From Listeria monocytogenes ATCC 19117 (lineage in GTDB: Bacteria; Bacillota; Bacilli; Lactobacillales; Listeriaceae): DNA of 64,000 nt. Positions 9,436 through 18,885 of the stretch are shown here, in pieces. The notes under the pieces are model-generated. The model was not told where the DNA came from, did no database searches, and worked only from the letters and a program-made list of their open reading frames with translations. Position 1 is the stretch's first letter; each line of letters opens with the position of its first letter. The stretch is from positions 496,001-560,000 of the forward strand of contig NC_018584.1 of the NCBI RefSeq assembly GCF_000307025.1, given 5' to 3'. The position numbers were made by a program, and so were the translations under genes.

Positions 9436-9939
9436 ATGACAAACAGAACATTAACAACCAAGTTACTAGGAACACTAAGCTATACGCAAGAAAATGGAAC
9501 GATGATGGACGCCGTAATTCCTTTGGATGGCAAAGAAGTAAAGGTTGATTATAGTATTTTTGAAAAGCTTACTTCAGAAGATTATTTTAAAGATATCGTT
9601 ACTTTAACGGATCAAATTCCGGAACTACACCTAGAAGCGAAAAAAACTATTTTAGAGCAATTTGATGGAAATGATACGCTTACTATTTATTTTGATTTTC
9701 ATACAGATGAATTGCCCGAAGCGGTTTTAGAAGTTACCGAATGTGATGCGCTAGAAAATATAACAAAGGAAATCTTAATCGATAAACTAGTTTTGTCAGG
9801 CGTTTGGTTTTCGGAAAATGCCAATAATGAGTTGGATTTAACATTCGATTTCAAACTATTACCAGAAGTTAGCGATGAACTTTTAGTTGTTCGTTTTAAT
9901 ACAAAAGGAGAAATTACTGAATTAACCCATGAAAGTTAA
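9436..9939 (+). CDS. DUF2004-like acidic protein (167 aa)
   Basis: Small cytosolic protein without signal peptide or membrane segment, very acidic, with a pattern resembling the DUF2004 family (an acidic strand with FDFHTDELPE, then LVLSGVWFSE and a C-terminal LTFDFKLLPE strand). Strong AGGAGG ribosome site. Function unknown. It is flanked by divergent and convergent genes, so it is transcribed alone. Confidence 0.6.
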   Translation: MTNRTLTTKLLGTLSYTQENGTMMDAVIPLDGKEVKVDYSIFEKLTSEDYFKDIVTLTDQIPELHLEAKKTILEQFDGNDTLTIYFDFHTDELPEAVLEVTECDALENITKEILIDKLVLSGVWFSENANNELDLTFDFKLLPEVSDELLVVRFNTKGEITELTHES

Positions 9940-9940
9940 C

Positions 9941-9983
9941 AAAAAAGAGCCATTCTGTTCGCGAACAGAATGGCTCTTTTTTA
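9941..9983. terminator. 42-bp perfect palindrome, bidirectional terminator
   Basis: Bases 9941-9982 form an exactly self-complementary sequence: AAAAAAGAGCCATTCTGTTC, a central GC, then its exact reverse complement. With A- and T-runs on the ends it terminates both convergent genes. Confidence 0.92.
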
Positions 9984-12017
9984 TTTATACATACTTTCAA
10001 TAACTGGTTTTAGCTTATCAATTACAAGTCCGCTACCACCGCGACCTTTGACGTTTTCAATCATTCCTACCATGAGGTAATTGGGATTGTCGGCATCGAA
10101 GGCGTAAACAAAACCATTTTCAAGGCCATCTTCGCCTTGTTTTTCTTTTAGTTCGGCTGTACCGGTTTTGGCTGCGATACTATGACCTTGGATTTGTAGG
10201 GCGTGTGCTGTACCAGCTGGATCAGAAACAGTTTTGACTAAAGCTGCTTTGACTTGGTTGGCAGATGCGGCTTCGGTTGCTTGTGTTTCCTTGCCAGCTT
10301 TTTCTTTTGTATCTAGTTTTGGATAAGGCATTTTTCCGTCGCTTGCAATGGCCGAGTATGCAATCGCTTGTTGAATTGGCGACATCAGTAATTCACCTTG
10401 TCCGTAAGATGTGTCAGCTAGTAATATTTCCGAGTTCAGCCCATCATTCGAAATTTGTGCTGGTTTCATTGTGAAAGGTAAGTTATATTCCTTATCAAAA
10501 TCGAATTTTTTCAAGCCAGCAGTTAGTTTATCTTTGCCGATTTCTAGACCTTCTTGAGCGAAGTAAATGTTATCAGAGTGCACAAGCGCATCCGTCATAT
10601 TTACTTTTGGAACATCATGGACACGAGTGACAAAATACTTGCCCCATGAAGCATCTTTTTGCCACTGTAAGCCAGAAATTTCACGGACTTTATCAGGTTT
10701 TGTAATACCAGTGTCCAGCCCAATTGTGGCTGTAATTGTTTTAAAGGTAGAGCCTGGTGCGTAACGATTTGCGTATCTTGCTAGGAAAGGTAGGCGTTTG
10801 TCGTCATTATATTTTGCGTAATCTTCGGAAGTGATCCCGAGCACCATTTGGTTGGCATCATAAGAAGGGGTGCTCACTAACGCTAATAGTTCGCCATTTG
10901 TCGGATTAATCATGGTCACAGCACCAGTTTCGGAACCGAGGCTATCAAAAGCTTTCTTCTGAACGGCTGCATCAATCGTTAGTTTAATTTCTTCGCCATC
11001 TTTTTTATCGATTTTTTGTAAAGTATCTTCTTGCTTGGTTTGGTCATTGATGATTTTAATTGCGCCACCATTTTTACCGCGCAGTTGTTTGTCATAGTAA
11101 CGTTCTAAGCCACTTTTCCCAATGACATCGCCAACGCTGAGTTTTGGATTTTTTTCAATATCTTCGGCGCTAACTTCACCGACATAGCCAATCAAATGCG
11201 AGGTTGCTTCATTTAATGGGTACGTCCGCATTTCTTTTTGAGCATACGTAAGTCCAGTAGCCTCAGGTAGATTATCTTTATTCAATGTAACTAAAGGAAC
11301 GAAGCTATCTGCTTGGACCCATTTTTGATCGAGCTGTTTGTTGATGTAATCAGTGGAGACTTCTAGTTTTTTGCTAATATCCGCAATGTTTTTCACTTTC
11401 TCGTCGCCTTCACCAAGCTTCGAAGGCACTACACCAGCTTCGGCAAATTGACCAGTAGTCGCGAGTGGATTACCATTTCTGTCCACTATTTGACCACGCT
11501 CTGCTTCGTCTTCCGTGATGCGCACCTTATCTGTTTTCACCATTCCGGGGAAAATGAGAGCTGGTTTCCAGTCGATTTTCCAGTCATCATCTTGCTTGGA
11601 AATAGTCGTTTTGTATTTTTGTGTAGCGAGTTTCCCGAGGCTAGTCCGCATTTCTAGTTCGTATGTTAAGTTGAATTTGTTTTCTTTGTCATCATAGACA
11701 GATTTTAGATTTTTTACTTTAATATCTTTTGCGCCAATCCCGTCGTAAACAGCTTGATACTTATCTTCCATTTCTTTCTTTGTAAATTCGACTTTTTTCA
11801 AGGATTCACTTGAGACGCTACTTCCCAACTTGTCGTACTTTTCTTTAGCGATATTTGATGTAAAAGTTTCTGCGGCTGCTAAAGCATTTTTTTCATCTTT
11901 GTGTTGATTTTGAATGAAAAAGTAAATGGCAATGCCTGCGAGGACGGCAACAGCGGCAATGCTTCCAATGATAATTGCTTTTTTGTTATTCCTCTTTTTC
12001 CCACCATAACTAGCCAT
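9981..12017 (-). CDS. Class B penicillin-binding protein, MecA-like (678 aa)
   Basis: Peptidoglycan transpeptidase of the low-affinity PBP2a/MecA type. A membrane anchor lies at residues 13-34, then a MecA-N (NTF2-like) domain at about 40-150, a dimerisation domain at about 160-330, and a transpeptidase domain from about 355. All three catalytic motifs are present: STFK with nucleophile Ser423, SDN at 481-483, and KTG at 617-619. It corresponds to EGD-e lmo0441, one of the Listeria PBPs linked to intrinsic cephalosporin tolerance (from memory). AAGGGGTG precedes the ATG. Transcribed alone on the minus strand, divergent from the small membrane protein gene. Confidence 0.93.
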   Translation of the reverse strand: MASYGGKKRNNKKAIIIGSIAAVAVLAGIAIYFFIQNQHKDEKNALAAAETFTSNIAKEKYDKLGSSVSSESLKKVEFTKKEMEDKYQAVYDGIGAKDIKVKNLKSVYDDKENKFNLTYELEMRTSLGKLATQKYKTTISKQDDDWKIDWKPALIFPGMVKTDKVRITEDEAERGQIVDRNGNPLATTGQFAEAGVVPSKLGEGDEKVKNIADISKKLEVSTDYINKQLDQKWVQADSFVPLVTLNKDNLPEATGLTYAQKEMRTYPLNEATSHLIGYVGEVSAEDIEKNPKLSVGDVIGKSGLERYYDKQLRGKNGGAIKIINDQTKQEDTLQKIDKKDGEEIKLTIDAAVQKKAFDSLGSETGAVTMINPTNGELLALVSTPSYDANQMVLGITSEDYAKYNDDKRLPFLARYANRYAPGSTFKTITATIGLDTGITKPDKVREISGLQWQKDASWGKYFVTRVHDVPKVNMTDALVHSDNIYFAQEGLEIGKDKLTAGLKKFDFDKEYNLPFTMKPAQISNDGLNSEILLADTSYGQGELLMSPIQQAIAYSAIASDGKMPYPKLDTKEKAGKETQATEAASANQVKAALVKTVSDPAGTAHALQIQGHSIAAKTGTAELKEKQGEDGLENGFVYAFDADNPNYLMVGMIENVKGRGGSGLVIDKLKPVIESMYK

Positions 12018-12188
12018 AATACACCCCTTAATTTCATGTTATATTCAATTAATTATACCAAACACTTCTAAAAAAGTTGAAAAAATTAAAGAAAACTTTA
12101 GATTTGCCCGACATATTTTTTTCTAATTCATGTCATAATTTGTTCTTATTTGCTTGGTAAAGTAGTGGTAACGAAAGGATGATGTTGG

Positions 12189-12503
12189 ATGGAAGAGATG
12201 GAACAACCAGAAAAGAAGGTCATTATTCGTGGGAAAGGCATCCACAATAAATGGAAGTGGAGCACGATTATTGTCAGTATTCTTTCTGTCATAATTATTA
12301 GTGTTTTAAGTTATCAGCTGTATTCAGTTAGTCAAAATACCCCGGAAAATAATACTAATGGAACCATGCAAGGTCCTGGTGGAGGGGAGATGCCGAGTGG
12401 AACGCCGCCGTCCGGTGAACCTGGCCAAGCGCCAAATAGTTCAGATGATAGTTCTGACTCTGGAACAAGTGATAGTACTACAAGCAGCGACGGAACCCTT
12501 TAA
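12189..12503 (+). CDS. Single-pass membrane protein with Gly/Pro- and Ser/Thr-rich tail (104 aa)
   Basis: A basic cytoplasmic N-terminus, one membrane helix at about residues 25-47, then a low-complexity outer tail rich in Gly-Pro followed by Ser/Thr/Asp. There is no LPXTG and no catalytic motif. AAAGGATGATG precedes the ATG. Such a tail may lie in the wall. It sits between the PBP and LCP genes, which suggests an envelope role, but I do not recognise a family. Confidence 0.7.
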   Translation: MEEMEQPEKKVIIRGKGIHNKWKWSTIIVSILSVIIISVLSYQLYSVSQNTPENNTNGTMQGPGGGEMPSGTPPSGEPGQAPNSSDDSSDSGTSDSTTSSDGTL

Positions 12504-12510
12504 TATTTGC

Positions 12511-12547
12511 GAGCCCTCTAGAAATCATCATTGTAGGGGGCTTTTTC
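12511..12547 (+). terminator. Terminator
   Basis: AGCCCTCTA (12512-12520) pairs with TAGGGGGCT (12534-12542), one G-T wobble, followed by a T-run. Confidence 0.8.
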
Positions 12548-12639
12548 CAATCTTTAAAAAATCTTATGGAATTATCGCTCCTATTTTTTGTCATTTTATT
12601 GTAATATGGAAGTAAGTTACAATAAAAGAGGTGTGAAAT

Positions 12640-13569
12640 ATGGCAAGACATGCACAAAAAAGAAAAGCGCGCAAAGGTAGAATTTTTGTTACGATTCTTG
12701 TAGCCCTATTAATTTTAGTTGGTGTAGTTGCAGTTATAGGTTATTTCCAATATCAATCTAGCTTAAAAGAAGCGCAAAATGAAAGTAAATTAAAAGACTA
12801 CAAATTCAATGGTGCCAAAGCAGTTGGCGATGAAATCAATGTACTACTTATCGGTAGTGACTCTCGCGGTGAAGACCAAGGCCGTTCAGACAGCTTGATG
12901 ATTGCTCATTATAATACGAAAACAAATACGCCAAAACTGGTATCGATCATGCGTGATACATACGTAGATATTCCAGGACACGGCAAAAACAAAATCAATG
13001 CAGCATATTCATACGGCGGACCAGAACTTGTACGCCAAACGATTAAAGAAAATTTTGGAGTAGACGTACAATATTATGTAGTAGCCAATTTTGAAGGTTT
13101 CCCTAAGATTGTTGATACACTTGCACCAGAAGGAATCAAAATCAACGCAGAGAAAGATATGTCGAAAAATATTGACGCAAACATTAAAAAGGGCGAACAA
13201 GTAATGGATGGTAAAACATTGTTACAATATGCTCGCTTCCGTAAAGATGCAGAAGGAGACTTCGGTCGAATTCGTCGTCAACAACAAGTATTAGAAGCTT
13301 TGAAAGAACAGGCGATTGATGTTGGTGACGTGGCAAAAATCCCAGATGTTATCGGAAAACTACAAGGTTATTCTTCCACTAATATCCCAACAGGAACATT
13401 AATGTCCATTGGCGCAGATTTCCTACTAGGAAAAACAGAAACAATGGAAAAATTCGCGATTCCTGTTGAAGGGAAATGGCACAATGAGCGAATTGATGGA
13501 GCGGGAGCAGTGCTTCGTTTAGATGATATGGCTGCTAACGCAAAAGCTTTACAAGATTTTTTGAAATAA
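12640..13569 (+). CDS. LytR-CpsA-Psr (LCP) family phosphotransferase (309 aa)
   Basis: LCP enzymes attach wall teichoic acid or other undecaprenyl-linked polymers to peptidoglycan on the outer membrane face. A basic N-terminus and one membrane helix (about 15-37) precede the LCP domain. The conserved parts are visible: INVLLIGSDSRGEDQGRSDSLM, SIMRDTYVDIPG, KINAAYSYGGPELVRQTI, and the polyprenyl-phosphate-binding arginines in YARFRKDAEGDFGRIRRQQQV. AAAGAGGTG precedes the ATG. L. monocytogenes has several LCP paralogs; which polymer this one handles is not decidable here. Confidence 0.93.
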   Translation: MARHAQKRKARKGRIFVTILVALLILVGVVAVIGYFQYQSSLKEAQNESKLKDYKFNGAKAVGDEINVLLIGSDSRGEDQGRSDSLMIAHYNTKTNTPKLVSIMRDTYVDIPGHGKNKINAAYSYGGPELVRQTIKENFGVDVQYYVVANFEGFPKIVDTLAPEGIKINAEKDMSKNIDANIKKGEQVMDGKTLLQYARFRKDAEGDFGRIRRQQQVLEALKEQAIDVGDVAKIPDVIGKLQGYSSTNIPTGTLMSIGADFLLGKTETMEKFAIPVEGKWHNERIDGAGAVLRLDDMAANAKALQDFLK

Positions 13570-13570
13570 C

Positions 13571-13614
13571 AAAAAAACACGGAAGTCCTCATTAATAGGA
13601 TTTCCGTGTTTTTA
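13571..13614. terminator. Bidirectional terminator
   Basis: AAAAACACGGAA-TCCT pairs with AGGA-TTCCGTGTTTTT, between the LCP gene and the convergent DUF4240 gene. Confidence 0.85.
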
Positions 13615-13616
13615 TA

Positions 13617-14165
13617 TTAGAATTTGTCGTTATTCCACCATTTTGCAAAAGTGTTTGGGCATACTTTTTTGATAGAATCTTCGTCGTCTTCATCCCACTC
13701 AAAATCTATTGGAGGCATAGATACTTCTTCAAACTCAATTCTACTCTCTGCTTCATTTTCAGCATCGTCAAAGTCTTTCCCTAGTTTGTTCTCGAAAATA
13801 TCCATCACTAAGTAAGCTATCTCTTCATTTTCAGGATATTCATCCTCTGTTAATAAATCAAATTCACCGCAAAGCGTATCGGCATTTTCCACAGCAGATG
13901 TGAATACAGCCTTACCTCTTGTTATTAACCAATAACGGAAATAGTCAAATCCATCATCACTACAGCCACCTAATACTACGTAAGCAACAGCCCAGAGCGA
14001 TTGGTTATAAGATTTTTTATGAAAGTAGTTCCACCAATAATCATAACCAAAAAGTTCATCCTCACTCAACTTTTCTAGTAGTTCTTCTAATTTGCTGCCT
14101 TTGTCAGAGTTATCAATAATTCCCCAAAACTGATCTTGGGTTAATAAAGATGATACTTTTTTCAT
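13617..14165 (-). CDS. DUF4240-like protein (182 aa)
   Basis: The N-terminal half has the pattern of DUF4240: QFWGIID..., then GGCSDDGFDYFRYWLITRGKAVF and a following segment ending in GEFDLLTEDEYPENEEIAYLV. The C-terminal third is strongly acidic and ends with CPNTFAKWW. Cytosolic, no catalytic motif, function unknown; DUF4240 proteins often occur near WGR-domain or polymorphic toxin systems, but no such gene adjoins it here. AACTGGAGGAAAATC precedes the ATG. Confidence 0.7.
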   Translation of the reverse strand: MKKVSSLLTQDQFWGIIDNSDKGSKLEELLEKLSEDELFGYDYWWNYFHKKSYNQSLWAVAYVVLGGCSDDGFDYFRYWLITRGKAVFTSAVENADTLCGEFDLLTEDEYPENEEIAYLVMDIFENKLGKDFDDAENEAESRIEFEEVSMPPIDFEWDEDDEDSIKKVCPNTFAKWWNNDKF

Positions 14166-14398
14166 TTGATTTTCCTCCAGTTAAAAGATTCATATAGTAT
14201 GTGTTTAGTGTAACAAAATTAAAAATCATGGTAAAGCGGTATTAAAGTATATGTGTGAGAAACACAAAATATAGCTGATTTTAGACAGGAAATTGTCACA
14301 AAAGCGTTATGAAGAAGTGGCAAGCTGGTTTTAAATTTCTTTTTTCGCTTCACATAGATTATAATGAATACATATTTTAAAAAGGGGTGAGACGCTTC

Positions 14399-15124
14399 AT
14401 GAAGGACAAAACAAAGAAAAGAAAATGGAACTGGGCACAGATTTTGGCTATTTTTGTATTAGTAACGCTCGTAGTTTCGATGGTTTATGCAACAGTTAAC
14501 TTAATTACAGCACCATCTGGCAATGTACCAGAAGGACAACAAACAAAGGGCGACTACTCACTTATGCTTATGCAGTGTGTACTTGGCGTGGTAGTTCTAT
14601 TCTTACCATCCATCATTAGTAAAAAAATGAAATTCGTCATTCCGAATGCGATGTATATTGTTTTTATCGTTTTCTTATATTGCGCCATTTATCTTGGCGA
14701 AGTACGTAGTTTCTATTATTTAATTCCTAACTGGGATACGATTTTACATACGTTTAGTGGAGCAATGCTTGGGGGACTTGGTTTTTCTATTGTGAGCTTA
14801 CTGAATAATGATGAACGGATTACTCTTTCGATGAGTCCGGTTTTCGTTGCATTATTTGCTTGTAGCTTTGCTGTTTTCTTGGGTGTTTTCTGGGAGTTCT
14901 ATGAATTTGCAGCCGATAGCTTTGGAATGAACATGCAAAAAACAATGCTAGAAGATGGCACGATGCTTCAAGGTCATGCAGCAGTTGCTGATACAATGGG
15001 CGATCTGTTCGTCGATTTCCTCGGGGCTTTCGTGATATCCATCATCGGCTACTTCTCCATTCGCAAAAATAAAAAATGGATGAAGAACTTCGAATTTAAA
15101 AAAGTAGATGAAGAAGTAAAATAA
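14399..15124 (+). CDS. Polytopic membrane protein, YjdF/DUF2238-like (241 aa)
   Basis: ATG at 14399 is preferred over GTG at 14387 because AAGGGGTGA then lies at normal spacing. Five or six membrane helices are predicted. Conserved polar motifs lie inside them: WDTILHTFSGAMLGG, FWEFYEFAAD and DTMGDLFVDFLGAF, the His/Glu/Asp pattern of the YjdF/DUF2238 group. The function of that group is not established. It is transcribed alone and ends in a strong terminator. Confidence 0.65.
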   Translation: MKDKTKKRKWNWAQILAIFVLVTLVVSMVYATVNLITAPSGNVPEGQQTKGDYSLMLMQCVLGVVVLFLPSIISKKMKFVIPNAMYIVFIVFLYCAIYLGEVRSFYYLIPNWDTILHTFSGAMLGGLGFSIVSLLNNDERITLSMSPVFVALFACSFAVFLGVFWEFYEFAADSFGMNMQKTMLEDGTMLQGHAAVADTMGDLFVDFLGAFVISIIGYFSIRKNKKWMKNFEFKKVDEEVK

Positions 15125-15172
15125 AAAACTGCCAACAAAGTGAGAAATCATTTTGTTGGCAGTTTTTTTATA
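15124..15172. terminator. Bidirectional terminator
   Basis: ACTGCCAACAAA (15128-15139) pairs perfectly with TTTGTTGGCAGT (15152-15163), with A- and T-runs on either side, between convergent genes. Confidence 0.88.
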
Positions 15173-15833
15173 TTATTTTACTTTCTCTATCAATAAACAT
15201 CATCATAAAGGCGATAAACTGTAAAAATGCACAAACGAGAATAGCATATTGTGCGAATAACTGAATAAAGAAATTCCCTACAACCGCACCAATGATAAAA
15301 CTAAGAATAACGGTAAAATATAGCAAGCTGTTACGCAAATATTGTTTTTCCTTGTACTCGAAATAATCACATAAGTTTTGGGTAGCGCTCCGCAAATTCC
15401 CTATGCACATCGTCGTCGCAACCCCTCTACCATGCATTTTTCGGAAGCTTTCTACCTGAATACCACATACAAAAGATATGAGCGAATTGGCAATCAGATT
15501 ATGATCAAGTGGAATAAATGCGACCCCAATCAAAATTACCGCTTCGATCAAGACAGAAAGCTGGCGCCAGTGAAGACGCCTAATATCACGCCGATGAATC
15601 ACTTCAGATATCGCAATTCCGACCGTAAAAGAGACAACCGGCCAAAAATACTGAATTGCGATAGCCCAGTTCCCCTCCGAAATATTAATTCCAAATAAAA
15701 GTATGTTCCCAGTCTGCGCATTAGCGAATACCTGACCTCTTTCAATGTAAGAGTAAGCATCCATAAATCCGCCAGCCAGAGCAAGTAAAAGCCCCAAACC
15801 GATTGATTCTGAAATTTGTCTAGATCTTGCCAT
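15168..15833 (-). CDS. YoaK family (DUF1275) membrane protein (221 aa)
   Basis: Six membrane helices with the family hallmarks: LALAGGFMDAYSYIERGQVFANAQTGN near the N-terminus, and FRKMHGRGVATTMCIGNLRSATQNL after the fourth helix. DUF1275 proteins are widespread in Firmicutes; the substrate or role is not established. AAAAAGGATG precedes the ATG. A 20-bp gap separates it from the upstream minus-strand gene, so the two are likely co-transcribed. Confidence 0.88.
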   Translation of the reverse strand: MARSRQISESIGLGLLLALAGGFMDAYSYIERGQVFANAQTGNILLFGINISEGNWAIAIQYFWPVVSFTVGIAISEVIHRRDIRRLHWRQLSVLIEAVILIGVAFIPLDHNLIANSLISFVCGIQVESFRKMHGRGVATTMCIGNLRSATQNLCDYFEYKEKQYLRNSLLYFTVILSFIIGAVVGNFFIQLFAQYAILVCAFLQFIAFMMMFIDRESKII

Positions 15834-15853
15834 GATTTTTCATCCTTTTTTTC

Positions 15854-16609
15854 TTATTTATTAACCATTTGTTCACGAAGAGCATCAACTAGCTCATTAA
15901 CTTGCTCAATATTTTGCAGCATTTTTTTCTCAAAATGGTGAATTGGAAGAAATACGCCAAGTTCATCTGCATTTTCTGATGTTTCTTGTCCGTAGAAAAT
16001 TCGGCTGGATGGAATGATTTCCTGTATATGCAAGAAAGTTTTCCAAATAAACGCATAGACTTCCGATTCAGTCATTCCTAACTTTAAAGTATCAGGAAGA
16101 GAATACAGTACCAAAATCCCTCTTTTTTTATTAATTCGTTTAGTAGAAATCGAAAAATCTGGCTCGTAGGAATGAATGATATCATCATCATCTACTAAGA
16201 AAATCGTTGTTTCAGAATGATGCAAATCCGATTGATAAATCTCTTGAAATTTCTCCTGTTCGCGGTTAGAAATATCGTCCTTCTTGGCTATAAAATTACC
16301 TTCTTTATCTGTTAAAAAGAACGGGTTATCCACTGTTAATTTTTTAGGAATAAGGAAAGCTTGTCTGAGAAGTTCGAATAATGTTCTCCCGCAAACACCT
16401 AACAACAAGGCACTTACATCACTTTGCCTATAAGCCGACAAAATAATTTTAGCAAAAAGAGTATCATCTTTTTCAAAACCACGCGTCTCTTGGTAGCTCT
16501 CTAAATTATCTAGAAATACATCTTTAAAACGTCTGCAAGCTGTTGGATTAGCCAATATCTGTTCGAAAAGGGGAGCGACATTTTGTTCTTTTGGGAAAAT
16601 AGTTGTCAT
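15854..16609 (-). CDS. Hypothetical cytosolic protein (251 aa)
   Basis: The ATG at 16609 is preferred over a TTG six bases earlier because AAAGGAGAC lies 8 bases before it. No signal peptide or membrane segment. The protein is mixed alpha/beta with an acidic central segment (TTIFLVDDDDIIHSYEPDF) and a helical C-terminus. I do not recognise a family or a catalytic motif. It lies directly upstream of the DUF1275 gene and is probably in one transcript with it. Confidence 0.65.
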   Translation of the reverse strand: MTTIFPKEQNVAPLFEQILANPTACRRFKDVFLDNLESYQETRGFEKDDTLFAKIILSAYRQSDVSALLLGVCGRTLFELLRQAFLIPKKLTVDNPFFLTDKEGNFIAKKDDISNREQEKFQEIYQSDLHHSETTIFLVDDDDIIHSYEPDFSISTKRINKKRGILVLYSLPDTLKLGMTESEVYAFIWKTFLHIQEIIPSSRIFYGQETSENADELGVFLPIHHFEKKMLQNIEQVNELVDALREQMVNK

Positions 16610-16682
16610 TTTCAAGTCTCCTTTATTTTATTCATGTTAACATTATCGCATATTTACGAAGAAAAGATAAAAATATTACATA

Positions 16683-16721
16683 AGAAAAAGCGCCATGAAT
16701 ATTTTCTTAGGCGCTTTTTCT
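16683..16721 (-). terminator. Terminator of the transglutaminase operon
   Basis: AAAAAGCGCC (16685-16694) pairs with GGCGCTTTTT (16710-16719). It lies just beyond the stop codon of the minus-strand operon. Confidence 0.85.
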
Positions 16722-16725
16722 CTGT

Positions 16726-18885
16726 TTATTTAGTTAATCGAGCTATAACTTGTTGCACAAGCTGCGTTTCTTCCGCAGTTATCACTTTTTCCGTTAAGTT
16801 ATTACTATAAATTTGGGCTTCATACATTTTCGTTAGTCGCGAAAATTCTGTCGTTGTTAATTCAGCATCCACTCTGGTGCCAAAATGACGTAACGTTTCA
16901 CTCGATTCGCGGACATAACCATAAGAAGCAAGTAATTTCATAAGTCTATGATAGGTTTTGCCGAATTCTGGACTATTTCTCAGAGAACGAAGCAATAAAT
17001 AACTACGAATTCTGCGTCTGAATATAATAACTAGTGCGAGCAGTGCCACAACTAGTCCAGCTGGAATCCACCAAACCCAAGACGGAATTTCGAAATTAGA
17101 GGCCGCTGTTTCTGTTTTAGGTTCTTCTTTTTTCGGTGTTTCACCTGTGGAGCTGCTACCGTTATCTTGTTCTGGTGTTTTATCGGCTGTATTTGGTGTT
17201 TCTGGCGTACTCGTACTATCATTAGGTGTTTCAGGTTTATTAGCTGTTTCAGTTGTTGGTTCTTGGAAGTTTTCGGGATTGGAGAATGTTGCTGTTGGCT
17301 CAAATGGAACCCATCCAGTTCCTGGGAAAAACACTTCCGGCCAAGAATGTGCATTGTTATTTGTGATTGTATAAGTCGTTTTAGCATCATTTTCTTTTTT
17401 CTCACCCTCACCAGGTGTGTAGCCCTTGGCCCATCTTGCTGGAATCCCAAGCGATCGAAGCATGACTACCATGGAAGTAGAAAAATTGTCACAATACCCA
17501 ATTTGCGTTTCAAATAAAAATTGATCGACATAATCGGCTCCCCTAGGCGTTTCTTTCGCATCCTCTGTACTATAAGTAAAGGTGCCAGAAGCGCTTAAAT
17601 AGCGTTCGATTGCTTTCGTTTTGTCATAAATTGAATCAGCGTCTTTTGTTACTTTATTGGCAAGTTTTGTCACCCGGTCTGGTAAGTCTTTTGGTGTTTG
17701 GGTATATTGGGAAACAAAAGCGTTAGAAAGTGTGCTAAAGTCGGCATTCTGCATTTTTTCAATATTATAAACGGGTGTTTTTAATTGGACCGTATAATTT
17801 TTGATTGTATCCACTGGTCCAACCCGCTCAATGGTTAAATTGGCACTAAATGAATCTACTGCGCCATTAACTGTTTGCGTTCCATATGGATAAGGCATGT
17901 AATCATTAGAAGAAGCAAAGCTAATTTCGGCCGTGTTTGTAGCACCAGTTGTTTGTTCTGTAAGTTGAATAGGGAAATTATCACCGGAAGAAAAAGATAT
18001 GACATCCGCGGAATTTGCATTTGCCCAGCCAGTGCCAGTATAGACCGTTTTCGATTCTACACGCCAGTAATGCCCTTTTTCCGCCCGGGCCGTGAATACA
18101 GTAGCATTATCCTTTTTGAGAGCACCACCAAGTGTCGTATCATCTTCACTATAACCCACCGTGCGCGTTGTATTAATTCCAAGCGCATTTTTTATCGTCG
18201 GTACCGGATCAGGGAAAATCGGTGCTTTTTTCGGAAGCATTAACGAACTAAAAACAAATACGGCCAGTAACAAAATCACAAAAATATGATAAAACAAACC
18301 ATTACGTTTTAAGGAGTCCGCGCTAATTCTATTTGGTGCTGCAATCCGACTTGCCAGTGCAAGATGAAGTAATAAAAATCCTTCTAATACAGTTCGGACG
18401 ATGGCCCAATTACTGTTATAATCTGTAAAAGTATTAATAACCGCTAAATAAGCAACAGTTAAAACTAAAACACTCATAACCCGCTGTTTGCGCAGAATAC
18501 TATAAGTAGTAATATAACTCAAAAGCCATAAAGCAATTAAAAAAACGATTAAAATAAAGTCCATAGAAATATCGGACGAGCGAAACTGTACCATATCTCT
18601 AAACCCATTAAAGGTGATTTGGAAAAAAGAAACAAACCAATTCCCTGCCAAAATCCCACCTTTAGCGTAGTAAATTCCTGAAACGAAGATAATCATCACG
18701 ATATGAAGCGGGATTGTCCAATAATATTTCAAACGGAGGAAAAAACTACCGAGTGAAAGGGTTATAAACAAAATAATCCAGTTTGCTGTAGAGAGTTCGG
18801 TCAGCTCTGCGAATGGATAAATCCACTCAGAGATAAGCAAAACAGATAGAATAAATAGCATGACGAGCGTTAAATATCTTTTCAT
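16726..18885 (-). CDS. TgpA-type transmembrane transglutaminase-like protein (719 aa)
   Basis: An N-terminal region of about seven membrane helices (to about residue 215), an outer domain, a transglutaminase-like cysteine protease core, a Thr/Pro/Glu-rich linker (about 540-595), a membrane helix (about 602-622) and a cytosolic DUF4129-like tail. Catalytic Cys465 (IGYCDNF) and His513 (NAHSWPEVFFPGTGW) are present. The third position, normally Asp in VPFDPT, is Glu529 (VPFEPT). Last gene of the MoxR-DUF58-transglutaminase operon, overlapping the DUF58 gene by four bases (ATGA). These operons are common; the substrate is generally unknown and a cell-envelope role is likely. Confidence 0.88.
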   Translation of the reverse strand: MKRYLTLVMLFILSVLLISEWIYPFAELTELSTANWIILFITLSLGSFFLRLKYYWTIPLHIVMIIFVSGIYYAKGGILAGNWFVSFFQITFNGFRDMVQFRSSDISMDFILIVFLIALWLLSYITTYSILRKQRVMSVLVLTVAYLAVINTFTDYNSNWAIVRTVLEGFLLLHLALASRIAAPNRISADSLKRNGLFYHIFVILLLAVFVFSSLMLPKKAPIFPDPVPTIKNALGINTTRTVGYSEDDTTLGGALKKDNATVFTARAEKGHYWRVESKTVYTGTGWANANSADVISFSSGDNFPIQLTEQTTGATNTAEISFASSNDYMPYPYGTQTVNGAVDSFSANLTIERVGPVDTIKNYTVQLKTPVYNIEKMQNADFSTLSNAFVSQYTQTPKDLPDRVTKLANKVTKDADSIYDKTKAIERYLSASGTFTYSTEDAKETPRGADYVDQFLFETQIGYCDNFSTSMVVMLRSLGIPARWAKGYTPGEGEKKENDAKTTYTITNNNAHSWPEVFFPGTGWVPFEPTATFSNPENFQEPTTETANKPETPNDSTSTPETPNTADKTPEQDNGSSSTGETPKKEEPKTETAASNFEIPSWVWWIPAGLVVALLALVIIFRRRIRSYLLLRSLRNSPEFGKTYHRLMKLLASYGYVRESSETLRHFGTRVDAELTTTEFSRLTKMYEAQIYSNNLTEKVITAEETQLVQQVIARLTK

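Noticed and set aside
9941-9983. 42-bp perfect palindrome as a mobile-element end or protein-binding site
   Set aside because: Placement between convergent genes with A- and T-runs is fully explained by a bidirectional terminator.
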